From: CAXMQZ01 sp963719055
Lineage (GTDB): Bacteria; Acidobacteriota; Thermoanaerobaculia; Multivoradales; JAHEKO01
Direction: 5' to 3'
NCBI GenBank assembly: GCA_963719055.1
Contig: CAVRAU010000027.1
Location: 310,001-374,000 of the forward strand
Length of the DNA: 64,000 nt
Shown here: piece by piece, positions 50,858 to 61,371 of the stretch
How positions within the stretch are numbered: position 1 is the stretch's first letter
How the letters are laid out: every line of letters starts with the position of its first letter
The notes under the pieces: generated by a model
The model's database searches: none
What the model was told of the DNA's origin: nothing
What the model saw: the letters and a program-made list of their open reading frames with translations, nothing else
Position numbers and translations under genes: made by a program

Positions 50858-52515
50858 GTGAAGAGACAGACTTTTCCCCAGATCGACTACGCCGATTGGC
50901 GTCGCCAGGTGGAGACTCAACTGGGGGAGCTCGGTTTTGAGGAGGCGATGGTCCATCGTGCAGACGGTGTCGACTTTGAAGCCCTTTGCACAGCTCGCCA
51001 TCCGGAGCGCTCTCCCGACGCGGCGATTCCGGGAGGATGGGGGACGGCCACCTCTTCACCAGGCGAGCTCGACTGGATTCCCTGCCAGGAGTTCGGAGAA
51101 CCAGATCCCGAAAAGCTAAACCATCACTTGAAGTCCGATCTGGAAAACGGTGTTCACGGCATTTGGCTGCGTCTGGATCGGGCCGCCAGGCAAGGCGATG
51201 ACCCCCTGTCTTCAGGATCTGCGAGCATGGGCGGCGCCGCTCTCTACCGGTTGGCCGATCTTGCCGCGGCTTTCGATGGAGCTCCGGTGAGCTGGCGATC
51301 CATATTGTTGGATGCAGGAGCCAGTTTTCTACCGGCCGCCGCCATGCTTGTCGGCTGGATGCAAAGTGCAGGACTGGAAACTGAAAAGAGGGCCTTGCTC
51401 CTGGGTGCAGACCCTCTAGGGACCCTGGCCCGCGACGGGGAGCTACCAACGTCTCTCGATCAGCTTAGCCGACGACATGGCAACTCTCGTTCGGCAGAGC
51501 CAGGAAAGACTGGCCTGCAAGCCGAGCTCTGGCAATTTCCAGCCAGCCCTACCGGGAAGCTGGCGCAGAGATCGATCAGGAGCTGGCAATTTGTCTGTCG
51601 ACAGGGGCCGAGTATCTGCGCTGGATGGAGAAGCGTGGTGTCGAGCCGGAGACCACCGCCGCCGAGCTGACCCTTGTCACCAGCATCGGTCAGCAGATCT
51701 TTCTGGAGATCGCCAAGCTGCGGGCCCTGCGAGCCCTCTGGGACCAGATGGTGAGGGCCTGCGAAGTGAAATCGACCCCTCAGCCATGGATTCACGCTGC
51801 AGTCTTGCGCCGCGGCCTGCCATCGCGTGATCCCTCCTTCAACCTCTTGCGAGTCACCACCGCCGGCTGGGCTGCCATCATGGGAGGAGCCGACAGCCTC
51901 GAGACGCCGCCATACGATTGGTACAACAAGACCCCTGAGACCAGCAGAGGGCGTCGTCTGGCCCGCAACACCCAGTCCATTCTCGGTCTCGAGGCCGAGC
52001 TCGGCCGGGTCGCCGATCCTGGGGGTGGTTCATACTTTCTGGAGACGGTAACCCAGGAGCTCATCAGCAGGAGTTGGGCCCTTTTTCAAGAGATCGAGAG
52101 CCAGGGAGGCCTTTTGGAGAGCCTCTCATCCGGCTGGATCCAAAACGCGATTGCGGATCGCTGGGATGAGCGCCGCAAAGAACTGGAAAATGGCGGTATC
52201 CCTTTGACGGGTATCAATTGTCATGTGAATCCGGACCGCACGTTTCATCCGACCTCTGACGCCGAGACCCGTCGGGTTCAAGAGTTGATCCGCCAGCGAT
52301 TCGCGAGACAAGAGAGGGGCCTGGATCCTGACCCGATCTCCATCCCAGAGGCATCCCAGAACCGGTGGCAGTGGTGTCTCGACTCGGCAGCCGAGAATCG
52401 ATCCCTCGGGGAGATGAGAGCTGTTCTCTACGGTGGAGAAGCCGGCCCCTCTGTTCGACCCTTGAAGCCGCATCTAGACAGCGAGCCCTACGAGGAGGAG
52501 TCGGTGGAGTCATGA
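50858..52515 (+). CDS. mutA: Methylmalonyl-CoA mutase small subunit, frameshifted
   Basis: The small (beta) subunit resembles the catalytic subunit but is non-catalytic and stabilises the heterodimer. It starts at GTG 50858. The N-terminal part (QIDYADWRRQVETQL, SSGSASMGGAALYRLADLAA) is joined by frame changes near 51475 and 51530 to YLRWMEKRGVEPETTAAELT, FLEIAKLRALRALWDQM and ETSRGRRLARNTQSILGLEA. It lacks a C-terminal B12-binding domain, as expected. Reassembled length is about 552 residues. Its stop overlaps the mutB start as ATGA. Confidence 0.86.
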
Positions 52516-54681
52516 GTCGGATTCCGGATTTCACTCGGGTCGACCTGCGGGATCTGCCTGCCTGCCAGCGGGACTCAGTAGAGACTCAGAGAGCCTGGGA
52601 TTCCCCCGAAGGCATTCGAATCGCTCGCCAGTACGGCAGTGCCGACGTCGAGGATCTCGGCGATCAAGACTCGATGCCCGGCTTTCCACCCTTCGTGCGC
52701 GGTCCCTACACGACCATGTACACAAAGCGGCCGTGGACCATTCGCCAGTACGCGGGCTTCTCGACAGCGGAGGCCTCCAATGCCTTCTACCGCCGGAATC
52801 TCGCCGCCGGCCAGAAAGGGCTCTCGATCGCGTTCGATCTGCCCACCCATCGGGGATACGACTCGGATCATCCCCGGGTCGCGGGCGATGTCGGGATGGC
52901 CGGTGTGGCCATTGACTCGATTCTCGATATGCGCATCCTCTTCAAGAACATCCCACTGGCAGAGATGAGCGTTTCCATGACCATGAATGGCGCCGTCCTG
53001 CCGATCATGGCGCTCTACATCATGGCCGGAGAAGAGCAGGGCGTCTCGCCGCAGCAGTTGGCGGGGACCATTCAGAACGACATCCTCAAAGAGTTCATGG
53101 TCCGCAACACCTATATCTATCCGCCCCAGCCCTCGATGCGGATCGTGTCGGACATCATCGGCTATACCGCCCGCCACATGCCCCGATTCAACAGCGTCTC
53201 GATCTCCGGCTACCACATGCAGGAGGCAGGGGCGACGGCGGATATCGAGCTGGCCTACACCCTGGCGGACGGTTTGGAGTACGTGCGCACTGGTCTGGCA
53301 GCAGGTCTGGCGGTCGACGATTTCGCACCGCGGCTGTCCTTCTTCTTCAGCATTGGCATGAACTACTTCATGGAGGTCGCGAAGCTTCGTGCCGCTCGAC
53401 TGTTGTGGGCGAAGCTGATGAGCCAGTTTCGGCCCCAAAATCCCAAGTCGCTGATGCTGCGGACCCACTGCCAGACCTCGGGGTGGTCCTTGTCGGAGCA
53501 GGACATGTTCAACAACGTGTCCCGAACCTGTATCGAGGCGATGGCTGCCGTCCACGGACATACTCAATCCCTGCACACCAACTCGTTTGACGAAGCTCTG
53601 GCTCTGCCCACCGATTTCTCGGCCCGAATCGCCCGCAACACCCAGTTTCATCTGCTGCTCGAGTCGGGAAGCTCGGCAATCATCGATCCCTGGGGGGGCA
53701 GTCATTTTGTCGAGACCCTGACCCATGAGCTCATGACGAAGGCTCGAGCGCATATTCAGGAAGTCGAAGATCTGGGAGGCATGGTGCGGGCGATCGAAAA
53801 GGGTCTACCGAAGCTTCGCATCGAGGAGGCCGCAGCCCGCACCCAGGCCCGGATCGACTGCCGGCAAGCAGGCGGTGATCGGAGTCAATCGTTACCCCCA
53901 CACGGATCGGGAAGCCGTGGAGCTTCTCAACATCGACAACACCACGGTTCGTGAGGCTCAGATTGCCAGGATCGGGTCCTTGAAGCGGGACCGGGACCCG
54001 CACCGGGTGAGGACCGCTCTGGAATCTCTCGTGGCGTGCGCCGAATCCGGGGAAGGAAACCTGCTGGAGTGCTCGGTAGTGGCAGCTCGAGCCCGCTGCA
54101 CCGTGGGAGAGATCTCCACCGCTCTGGAAGGGGTGTTCGGCCGCCACCAGGCCACTGTTCAAGCCTTGAGTGGGGTATACAGTAGGGAGATGGGTGAAAC
54201 TCGTGGAGTCATCGAAGGGCTGCGTCGGCGTGTCGAGCGTTTCCTCGCAGTCGAGGGCCGTCGACCGCGGCTCCTGGTCGCCAAGATCGGCCAAGACGGA
54301 CACGATCGAGGGCAAAAGGTCATTGCCACCGCTTTCTCGGATCTCGGGTTCGATGTGGACATCGGCCCGCTCTTCCAAACGCCTCAAGAGACCGCCAAGC
54401 AAGCCATCGAGAACGATGTCCATATCGTGGGTGTGAGCACTTTGGCGGCCGGACACAGGACACTGGTGCCGGCTCTACGCCAAGAGCTCGACCGATTGGG
54501 TAGAGAGGACATCCTGGTTGTGGTGGGCGGAGTCGTGCCGCCGCAGGATCATCAGGCCCTCTTCGATATCGGTGTCGCGGCGATCTTTGGTCCGGGCACG
54601 GTGATCCCTGAGGCCGCTGCGGATCTCCTGGATCGGCTGGAAGCAGGCCACTCGGCACCCGAAGGTCAGAACGACGAATGA
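52512..54681 (+). CDS. mutB: Methylmalonyl-CoA mutase large subunit, one frameshift
   Basis: The catalytic alpha subunit converts methylmalonyl-CoA to succinyl-CoA with adenosylcobalamin. It starts at ATG 52512. The barrel shows RQYAGFSTAEASNAFYRRN (Y of the MCM type), GLSIAFDLPTHRGYDSDHP, SVSISGYHMQEAGA and TSGWSLSEQD. A frame change near 53868 leads to GKQAVIGVNRYP and the B12-binding domain (GQDGHDRGQKVIATAFSDLG, VGVSTLAAGH). It is about 720 residues long. ATGA overlaps couple it to mutA and to the MeaB gene, so all three are one operon. Confidence 0.93.
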
Positions 54682-55721
54682 GCGAGTCCGCCAGCAGGCC
54701 GGGGAAGAATCCCTTCACCGTCGAACAGTACGTCACGGGTGTACGGGATGGGGATCGCACGATTCTGGCCCGGGCGATCACCCTGTTTGAGAGTCTACGT
54801 CCAGCAGACCGGCACTTGGCGCAGGAGGTCCTCACGAAGATCTTGCCGGCCACTGGGCAAGCCGTTCGAGTCGGCATATCGGGTGTGCCTGGAGTTGGCA
54901 AGAGCACCTTCATCGAATCCCTGGGGATGATGCTGACCCGCCAGGGACATCAGGTCGCGGTCCTCGCGGTCGATCCCTCCAGTGCCGTTTCCGGGGGCAG
55001 CATTCTGGGAGACAAGAGCCGGATGCCCCACCTGGCCGCCAGCCCTGCCGCATTCATTCGTCCGTCGCCCAACGCCCTGACTACCGGCGGCGTCGGACGG
55101 CGGACGCGCGAAACCATGCTGTTATGCGAGGCGGCTGGGTTCGATGTCGTCATCATCGAGACCGTAGGCGTGGGCCAATCAGAGACCATGGTGGCCGAGA
55201 TGGTCGATTTCTTCATGGTGCTGCTTCTGGCCGGGGGCGGAGATGAGCTCCAGGGCATCAAGAAGGGGATCCTCGAGTTGGCTGATCTACTGGCTGTCAA
55301 CAAGGCCGACGGAGAGAATCATCAGCGGGCTCTCACAGCCCAGCAGGAGTACCGAGCCGCTCTGCGGTATCTGCCTTCTCGCTCGTCGCCTTGGCAGGCT
55401 CCTGTTTTGGTCGTCAGCGGCTTGACGGGAGATGGGCTGGAAGAGGTTTGGCGACAAGTCCAAGAGCATCGATCGATGTTGGCGTCAAGTGGCCAGTTGG
55501 AGACTCGCCGACGAGAGCAGAATCGCCAATGGATGTGGTCCTTGATCGAGGAGAGGCTCAAGGAGAGGTTTCTGACCGATAGCCGGATCCGGCAACGACT
55601 GCCCGAGCTGGAAGGCCGGGTCCTGGCCGGATCTATCACCCCGACGATGGCGGCCGAGGAGCTCCTGCGTCTCGCCACCGCTCCTGGCGAGCCGATTGAC
55701 AGCGACAGATCGAGCCGATAG
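54678..55721 (+). CDS. meaB: MeaB/ArgK-type GTPase, methylmalonyl-CoA mutase chaperone
   Basis: MeaB loads intact adenosylcobalamin into methylmalonyl-CoA mutase and protects it from inactivation. The 347-residue protein has G1 GVPGVGKST near 76, AVDPSSAVSGGSILGDKSRM, ETVGVGQSE and NKAD near 212. The C-terminal helical dimerisation arm is present. It follows mutB with an ATGA overlap, the usual pairing. IcmF has its own fused GTPase, so this protein probably serves MutAB. Confidence 0.94.
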   Translation: MSESASRPGKNPFTVEQYVTGVRDGDRTILARAITLFESLRPADRHLAQEVLTKILPATGQAVRVGISGVPGVGKSTFIESLGMMLTRQGHQVAVLAVDPSSAVSGGSILGDKSRMPHLAASPAAFIRPSPNALTTGGVGRRTRETMLLCEAAGFDVVIIETVGVGQSETMVAEMVDFFMVLLLAGGGDELQGIKKGILELADLLAVNKADGENHQRALTAQQEYRAALRYLPSRSSPWQAPVLVVSGLTGDGLEEVWRQVQEHRSMLASSGQLETRRREQNRQWMWSLIEERLKERFLTDSRIRQRLPELEGRVLAGSITPTMAAEELLRLATAPGEPIDSDRSSR

Positions 55722-55790
55722 CTTCTGCGTTGCAAGGCGACGAGGCCCAAGCTTCGACGCCACGAGTTCTTTGACTGGGTACCTACAACC

Positions 55791-56258
55791 TTGAGCAAAC
55801 GTCGTCGAGCCCGCGAAATGGCCATCCAGATGCTCTATCAGAGCGATCTGGGAAATGTCCCCATGAGATCGGTATTCGCCGATTTTCAGCCGCAGGAGTA
55901 CCTGCACGAGGACGAATCCGCCAAGCCCGCGACCAGACACAAAGACGAGTCCAAAGAGGCCTTTCGCTACGCCCAGACCCTGGTCGAGGGAACTTTGAGC
56001 CACCAAGAAGAAATCGACGAGCTGATTCGACGTCAGGCCGAGCACTGGCGCCTGGAACGGATGCCAGCCGTGGATCGAAACATCCTGCGCCTGGCAGTTT
56101 TCGAATTCTTGTACGAAACCGACGTCCCCAAACTCGTGATCCTCGACGAGGCGATCGAATTGGCGAAGGAATTCGGGACAGAGCAGTCCGGGCGCTTTGT
56201 CAACGGAGTCCTGGACGGGATTCTCAAGACCCAGTCACTTCCTGGTACCCTGACATGA
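55791..56258 (+). CDS. nusB: Transcription antitermination factor NusB
   Basis: NusB, with NusE, binds boxA RNA in rRNA operons. The 155-residue helical protein starts at TTG 55791 (SKRRRAREMAIQMLYQSDLG, the normal NusB start). The C-terminal half has VDRNILRLAVFEFLYETDVP, VILDEAIELAKEFGTEQSGR and FVNGVLDGI. It lies between meaB and lptE, 21 bases before lptE. A short insertion (YLHEDESAKPATRHK) is seen in the middle. Confidence 0.92.
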   Translation: MSKRRRAREMAIQMLYQSDLGNVPMRSVFADFQPQEYLHEDESAKPATRHKDESKEAFRYAQTLVEGTLSHQEEIDELIRRQAEHWRLERMPAVDRNILRLAVFEFLYETDVPKLVILDEAIELAKEFGTEQSGRFVNGVLDGILKTQSLPGTLT

Positions 56259-56279
56259 GAGACCGATTGGAGATCTGAT

Positions 56280-56806
56280 TTGACACGCAACGTCTTGATT
56301 CTCTGTCTTGTGCTGATAGGGATTTCAATCCTGGGTTGTGGCTACGGCTTGATCGGCCGTACGAGCAATCTGCCGTCCGATATCAACAGCATCTTTGTGC
56401 AGACCCTGGAGAACCAGACCACCAGGCAGCAGATCAATCTGTTTCTGACGGATGCCATCGTGCAGGAGTTCGTCACCCGGCGCCGATTCGTCATCTCGAG
56501 CAGCGCCAGCACCGCCGACGCAGTTCTGGGTGGTGTTCTGACGGCTTACATCGTTCGGCCGGTGGAGTTTGGCGCCAATGGCAGAGCGACGCGCTACGAG
56601 TTCACCATCCGCACCAACATGCAGTTCAAGCGTCAAGGTGGAGACGAAGTGCTGTGGGCACAGGATTCCTATGTGTACCGCGGGGATTTCGAGCTCGAGC
56701 TGGACGAGGGGCAGGGGACGGTCATCGACACGAGGACCCGACCATTCAGCTCGTTTCCAGGGAATTCGCCCAGACGCTGGTCATCGATATGCTCGAGGGC
56801 TTCTAG
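56280..56806 (+). CDS. lptE: LPS-assembly lipoprotein LptE, C-terminus frameshifted
   Basis: LptE plugs the LptD outer-membrane channel that inserts lipopolysaccharide. It starts at TTG 56280 with a lipoprotein signal (LCLVLIGISILGC) followed by GYGLIGRTSNLPSDINSIFV and LENQTTRQQINLFLTDAIVQ, the LptE pattern. A frame change near 56725 switches to a frame ending REFAQTLVIDMLEGF. Length is about 175 residues. It shows that the host makes an LPS-type outer membrane. Confidence 0.8.
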
Positions 56807-56831
56807 CGCCACTCACGAGCCCTCATCAAAA

Positions 56832-56863
56832 ATCGCCCTGCGGCCATCAGGCTGCAGGGCGAT
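56832..56863. terminator. Bidirectional intrinsic terminator
   Basis: A 10-bp stem ATCGCCCTGC / GCAGGGCGAT with a 12-base loop lies between convergent lptE and rpsT. On the minus strand it is followed by TTTTTGATG, a U-tract that suits rpsT termination. Confidence 0.75.
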
Positions 56864-56889
56864 TCGATGTTGAGCTCTTTTAAGAGGCG

Positions 56890-57156
56890 TCAGTCTTTCA
56901 TCTGGGCCACAGCACGAGTGAGTCGGGACTTGGTCCTGGCAGCGGCGTTCGCGTGCACGACCTTCTTGCGCGCCGTGACATCGACGAGAGTCAGGGTGCC
57001 GGCAAGAAGCTTCTCTGCCTTCGCCTGGTCGCCGTCGGCGACCGCCTGACGGACTTCCCTCACGGCGCCGCGCATGTGCGAGCGTTGGGCTCGGTTGCGG
57101 GCACGCTGCTTGGCCGACAGGTCGATTCGTTTTTCGGCCGACTTGATATTTGCCAT
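56890..57156 (-). CDS. rpsT: Ribosomal protein bS20
   Basis: bS20 binds 16S rRNA in the 30S subunit. The 88-residue basic helical protein starts at ATG 57156 (ANIKSAEKRIDLSAKQRARN), the usual S20 start, after an upstream purine-rich AAGGAAGAGG. The end TKSRLTRAVAQMKD is typical. The open frame upstream to 57255 is not coding. It converges with lptE across the terminator at 56832-56863. Confidence 0.93.
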   Translation of the reverse strand: MANIKSAEKRIDLSAKQRARNRAQRSHMRGAVREVRQAVADGDQAKAEKLLAGTLTLVDVTARKKVVHANAAARTKSRLTRAVAQMKD

Positions 57157-57229
57157 CGATCTACCTCTTCCTTGAGAAAACTCGAGTCGCACACCCAATG
57201 TGCGACGGCGCCGGAGTGTAGCCGGGAAA

Positions 57230-58024
57230 CTACCCCGCGTCAACTCCCAGTGCACTCAATCTCTGTCGAGCGAGATTCGCCTCGTCCGTACCCGGGTACT
57301 CCCGGATCACGTGCTGGAGTTGCACCACGCCCTGTTCGCGTTGCCCTACCTCGAGATAGGCATAGCCCTTCTTCAACAGAGCGCTTGCCAGTTTGTCGCT
57401 GCGGGGGTAACGGCGAAGGATGTCGTCGAACTCGCGAATGGCCTGCTCGTACTTGGCCTGACTGAAGTAGCACTCGCCGGTCCAATAGGCCGCGTTGTCA
57501 GCCAGTTCGGTTTCTGGAAAATCGTCCAGATACTGTCGAAAACCGAGAATGGCCAGATCGTAGTTGCCACGTAGATAGTCGTTGTACGCGGTCTGATACA
57601 GGGCCTGTGGGTCGGTGGGGGTCGTCATCGGGCCTTGGGTGGTGCTGGTGGGCCCCCCTGTGGCACCGAGAGCCGCGCGCACCGACTTCAATTCCTGATT
57701 GGTGGCCGCGATCTGTTGCGACAACTGCGCCAATCGGTAGTTGGAATCCTCTAGATTGGCTTCCAACTGGTCGATCTGCAGAGAGACGTTTTGCACCGCG
57801 ACCTGCATATCTGCAGCGGACTTGGTCAACCGCTCGGTCTGGGTCGAGATCTCAATCTGCAGCTCACCGACCTCCTCTTTGCTGGAGACCTGTTTCTGCA
57901 GCTGCAGCACCTGGCGTTGAATGTCGGAGAGCTGGCTCTGCAGCGAATCGATATCGCTACCCGAGACGCAGGCACCGAGGCTGATCGACAGCAAGACACT
58001 GCCAAGAAGACGAGAATACTTCAC
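57230..58024 (-). CDS. cpoB: CpoB (YbgF) cell-division coordinator, Tol-Pal associated
   Basis: CpoB couples outer-membrane constriction by Tol-Pal with peptidoglycan synthesis. It starts at GTG 58024 after AGGAAGAG. The product of about 264 residues has a lipoprotein-like signal (LLSISLGAC), an N-terminal coiled coil (DIDSLQSQLSDIQRQVLQLQ through LYQ near 165), then three TPRs (YNDYLRGNYDLAILGFRQYL, ECYFSQAKYEQAIREFDDIL, KGYAYLEVGQREQGVVQLQH). It follows pal by 17 bases at the end of the tol-pal cluster. Confidence 0.9.
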   Translation of the reverse strand: MKYSRLLGSVLLSISLGACVSGSDIDSLQSQLSDIQRQVLQLQKQVSSKEEVGELQIEISTQTERLTKSAADMQVAVQNVSLQIDQLEANLEDSNYRLAQLSQQIAATNQELKSVRAALGATGGPTSTTQGPMTTPTDPQALYQTAYNDYLRGNYDLAILGFRQYLDDFPETELADNAAYWTGECYFSQAKYEQAIREFDDILRRYPRSDKLASALLKKGYAYLEVGQREQGVVQLQHVIREYPGTDEANLARQRLSALGVDAG

Positions 58025-58041
58025 TTCTGGGCTCTTCCTGC

Positions 58042-58611
58042 TCAGCCGCCGCTGCGACCGACGATGAGGAAATGGTCCCGACGATTCCGCCACCAGCAAC
58101 TCTCACCGGACTCGGTGCACTGCGGCCGCTCTTCGCCATAGCTGATGGTCTTGATGCGAGACGCGGGAATCCCGAGCGACATCAGATAGTCCTTGGCGGT
58201 GTTGGCTCGACGCTCACCCAAAGCGAGGTTGTACTCGGCGGTGCCCCGCTCGTCACAATGCCCTTGGATGTTGAACATGAACTCGGGATGAGCCTTCATG
58301 AACTCGGCGTTCTTGGCCAGGCGCTCACGAGCTTCCGACTTGAGTTCGAAGCGGTCGAAATCGAAATAGACATCACCGAGGAGACCCTGCTCGTAGGCCG
58401 CACGATTGGCGGTTTCGATGTCCTCGCTGAAGGGGTCGGGAGTCTTGTCCACCGGTTTCGGGGGAGTGGGAGCGACAACCTCCTCGGCGGGTGCGGGGGC
58501 CGGTGCTTCGACCTCGGGTGTGGGCGCCGGCTTCTTCTTGGGACAGCCAACAAAGAGCATCGACAGCGCCAGGGCACCGATCCACACCATTAGCAGGGAC
58601 TTGCGGTTCAT
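58042..58611 (-). CDS. pal: Peptidoglycan-associated lipoprotein Pal
   Basis: Pal links the outer membrane to peptidoglycan and partners TolB. The 189-residue protein has a lipoprotein signal (LALSMLFVGC), a proline/alanine-rich linker, and an OmpA-like domain from about 80: VYFDFDRFELKSEARERLAK, IQGHCDERGTAEYNLALGER and RANTAKDYLMSLGI with the peptidoglycan-binding D and R residues. The end CWWRNRRDHFLIVG is typical apart from the last residues. Confidence 0.94.
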   Translation of the reverse strand: MNRKSLLMVWIGALALSMLFVGCPKKKPAPTPEVEAPAPAPAEEVVAPTPPKPVDKTPDPFSEDIETANRAAYEQGLLGDVYFDFDRFELKSEARERLAKNAEFMKAHPEFMFNIQGHCDERGTAEYNLALGERRANTAKDYLMSLGIPASRIKTISYGEERPQCTESGESCWWRNRRDHFLIVGRSGG

Positions 58612-58733
58612 GAGGGTCTCCTTCGTCCGGAATTCAGATTAAATCGATTCACTCAGGCCTTGCGGCCTTCCCGCTACTGTAACAGAACGAATCGCCGATC
58701 ATCAACAGATCTTTTCGGCGCTAACTATGCATG

Positions 58734-60104
58734 TCAATTGAAGAATCCGGACCAGGCCGGCCCAAAGTTGTTTCCTTCCCGGGTAACTTGTCGAAGATTC
58801 CCCCCATCTGCGTCCATGATGTAGATCTGAGTCCGGTTCTCACGGCCCGTCGCCCGCTTGCTGGTGAAGACGATTCTCTTGCCGTCTGGTGAAAACGAGG
58901 GTGTCTCATGGCTACCGCCGCCATTCGTCAGAAGTCGGCTCTCGAGGGTGACGATGTCGGAAATCGCGACGTCGAACGATCCGCGTCGACGGGAAGCGTA
59001 TACCAGGCGTGTGCCGTCAGGACTCCAGGAAGCCCCATCATTGTAGTCACCATCGAAGGACACGCGGCGCAGGTTGGCTCCCTCGGAGTCCATGACATAA
59101 ATCTGGGGTGATCCGGTTCGGCTGGAAGTAAAGGCGATGCGTTGTCCACTCGGACTCCAATCTGGATTCGTGTCGATGCCCGAGGAATGGGTCAGCTGCC
59201 GCATATTGTCGCCATCTCGATCACAGACGAAGATCTCGGTATTGCCGCCACCGACAGAGCGGGCAAAGACGATCTTGCTTCCATCTGGTGAAAACGCGGG
59301 GGATATGTTCAAGTTCCCTGAAATCAGGACGGGTGTCTTACGTCCGGTCTCCACATCGACCAGGTAAATACCTGGCACCCCCGAGAAGTAGGAGACGTAG
59401 GCGATTTCTTGCCGGCCAGGGCTCCATGCAGGAGACAGGGAGATGGACTGATGTCCGGTGATGGCTCGCTGGTTGGACCCGTCTGCGTCCATCAAGTAGA
59501 TCTCCTTGAAATCGTTCCGGTCAGAGTAGAAGGCAATACTGGTCAAGGCAATGCCTCGCCTGCCGCTAAAGAGGAAGACGATCTCATCGGCGAAGGTGTG
59601 CCCGATGCGGCGGGCCACCTCGGGCACACCACGATACCTTTTGCCAAGCGCGACCTCACCACTCTGGAGATCGAACACCCGACCTTCCAAGACGATCTTT
59701 CCCGGTTCCTGCTTGACCTCGGTTGTCAGAAGCAGTTCATTGCGGAGCGACCGGTACATCTCGAAGTCTCTTTGCGGGTCACCCGTCAGAGTCAAGACCG
59801 ACAACTCGACGGGTCCCTGCACGAGGAACACACCGCTGGCCTCGAGATCCGAGCGCAGGGTCTGCTCCAGCTCTCGTGCCGCCTGAGCCAGATCGGGTGA
59901 CAGGGAGTCGATGCCATCCATGGCCGGCATCGCCAGACGCATCCGTGGTCGCATCCGCCCTTCGAGCGTCAGAGTCACTTCGGGATCGTTCAGACCGGAA
60001 GGATCAGGCACGTCCTGGGCGCTGATGGCCACTGGGGCCGCCAAGCCGGTCAGCAATCCCAGAAGAACGAGAATCATGTTGAGTTTCCGTAGGTATCGAA
60101 TCAT
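58734..60104 (-). CDS. tolB: Tol-Pal system beta-propeller protein TolB
   Basis: TolB is a periplasmic protein that bridges Pal and the TolA system. The 456-residue protein has a signal peptide (ILVLLGLLTGLAAPVAISAQ), an N-terminal alpha/beta domain to about 175, and a six-bladed propeller of PD40 repeats (ISLSPAWSPGRQEIAYVSYF, ISPAFSPDGSKIVFARS, HETPSFSPDGKRIVFTSKRA). Its stop is about 120 bases before pal. It is intact with no frame break. Confidence 0.95.
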   Translation of the reverse strand: MIRYLRKLNMILVLLGLLTGLAAPVAISAQDVPDPSGLNDPEVTLTLEGRMRPRMRLAMPAMDGIDSLSPDLAQAARELEQTLRSDLEASGVFLVQGPVELSVLTLTGDPQRDFEMYRSLRNELLLTTEVKQEPGKIVLEGRVFDLQSGEVALGKRYRGVPEVARRIGHTFADEIVFLFSGRRGIALTSIAFYSDRNDFKEIYLMDADGSNQRAITGHQSISLSPAWSPGRQEIAYVSYFSGVPGIYLVDVETGRKTPVLISGNLNISPAFSPDGSKIVFARSVGGGNTEIFVCDRDGDNMRQLTHSSGIDTNPDWSPSGQRIAFTSSRTGSPQIYVMDSEGANLRRVSFDGDYNDGASWSPDGTRLVYASRRRGSFDVAISDIVTLESRLLTNGGGSHETPSFSPDGKRIVFTSKRATGRENRTQIYIMDADGGNLRQVTREGNNFGPAWSGFFN

Positions 60105-60124
60105 GTTGTGGGTTCCGTTTGCCG

Positions 60125-60893
60125 TTAGCGAAGAATCAGATTCACCCCGAGGGAACTGTGTCGGTAGCTCTGGGGCAGCTTCGGGAAGGGTGCCGCCGTT
60201 TGGATAGCCCGCAATCCCGCCAAATCATACGAGTTGTAGCCGGAAGACTGGAGGACACGAACATCCGAGATGTGACCATCGCTGTGGATTCGAAAGTGAA
60301 TCACGGCCTCGATCTCCGCTCCCAGAGGCGGTCGCCGCCATTGAGCACCGATCATGGCCAACATCTGATCCACATAGTAGCCATACACAAAGTCCGGGTT
60401 GTCCAAGCCTCCGACCGCAGCCCCGAAGACAGAGGTTCCCAGAGAGCTCCCCGTCGCGGAGCCTTGTCGTTGCCCCAGAGCTTCTTGCTGGGCTCCGGTC
60501 CGGCTGCCCGCATCCCTCTCAGGGGCCGGTGTCGGTCGGAGCGGTGGGCTTCCTGGTGGGTTGTCGCTTCTGGTGAGGGCAGAACCGGCTGCTCAGGCTC
60601 TGGCGCCAGCTCTCGGGCGGTGGGGTCGATTCGGGCTCGGGCTTTGGCGGAGCCTGGTTGCGCGCGGGTGGAGACACCGCGTTCTCGACACCCAGCGCCT
60701 GAACCGGCACGATTGTGATGGGTGTGAACTCGATGGGCTCGGGATCTTTTTGCATCAGAATCGGGACCAGAATCAAGCTCGACATCAGAAACACGTGGAG
60801 CGCTGCGGACAGCATGACGCTGCGTTTGCGGTCGAGCCGACTCGCGAGTTGGCGCGATCGCTGCTGCAGGACAGATTCGAGTGCCAGTTCCAC
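60125..60893 (-). CDS. tolA: TolA/TonB-type energy transducer, frameshifted
   Basis: The protein spans the periplasm and transmits force from TolQ-TolR. It starts at ATG 60893 with a single helix (LSAALHVFLMSSLILVPILM near 28-47), then a proline-rich segment (PPKPEPESTPPPE) and, after frame changes near 60600 and 60500, a glycine/serine stretch and a TonB-C domain (YYVDQMLAMIGAQWRRPPLG, AVIHFRIHSDGHISDVRVLQ). Gene position argues for TolA. The C-terminal domain is of the TonB_C type, as in several non-proteobacterial Tol clusters. Confidence 0.82.
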
Positions 60894-60911
60894 TGATGGA
60901 TTCTCTCTCGC

Positions 60912-61340
60912 CTACCGCTTGCGCTCGGTGACCATGCCGACGTGCTGGATGCCACCGTCGTGCAGGATATCCAGGACTTCCATGACGACCCCGTAGGCCA
61001 GCTCCCGATCGCCCTTGAGAAACACGGTATCGTCTCCGCGGGCCTCGATCAGGGGCTGCAGCCGCTCGATGAGCTGGCTGGGGTGGATCGGTTCGTCCTG
61101 GATGTAGACCAACCCGTCTCGATTGACCGACAGCACCAAGGGATCATCAACCCGCATGGGCAAGGGCTCCGCGTCGGCCTGCGGCAGGGCGACCTCGATA
61201 CCCTGGTGCAACATGGGTGCCGTGATCATGAAGATGATCAACAGAACCAACATCACGTCGACCAAAGGGGTGATGTTGATATCGGCGAGAACCGTATCGT
61301 CTCGGTGATCGCCATCGGCGGAAGTGGTGATCATCGCCAT
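60912..61340 (-). CDS. tolR: TolR/ExbD-family protein
   Basis: The 142-residue inner-membrane protein has one helix with the proton-channel aspartate: DINITPLVDVMLVLLIIFMI (about 20-39, D in PLVDV). A periplasmic domain follows (VFLKGDRELAYGVVMEVLDI). With TolQ it converts proton motive force to movement of TolA. It is placed between tolQ and tolA, 31 bases after tolQ. Confidence 0.94.
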   Translation of the reverse strand: MAMITTSADGDHRDDTVLADINITPLVDVMLVLLIIFMITAPMLHQGIEVALPQADAEPLPMRVDDPLVLSVNRDGLVYIQDEPIHPSQLIERLQPLIEARGDDTVFLKGDRELAYGVVMEVLDILHDGGIQHVGMVTERKR

Positions 61341-61371
61341 GTTTCCAACCCCCCGTCTGTACGCGCGAGCC

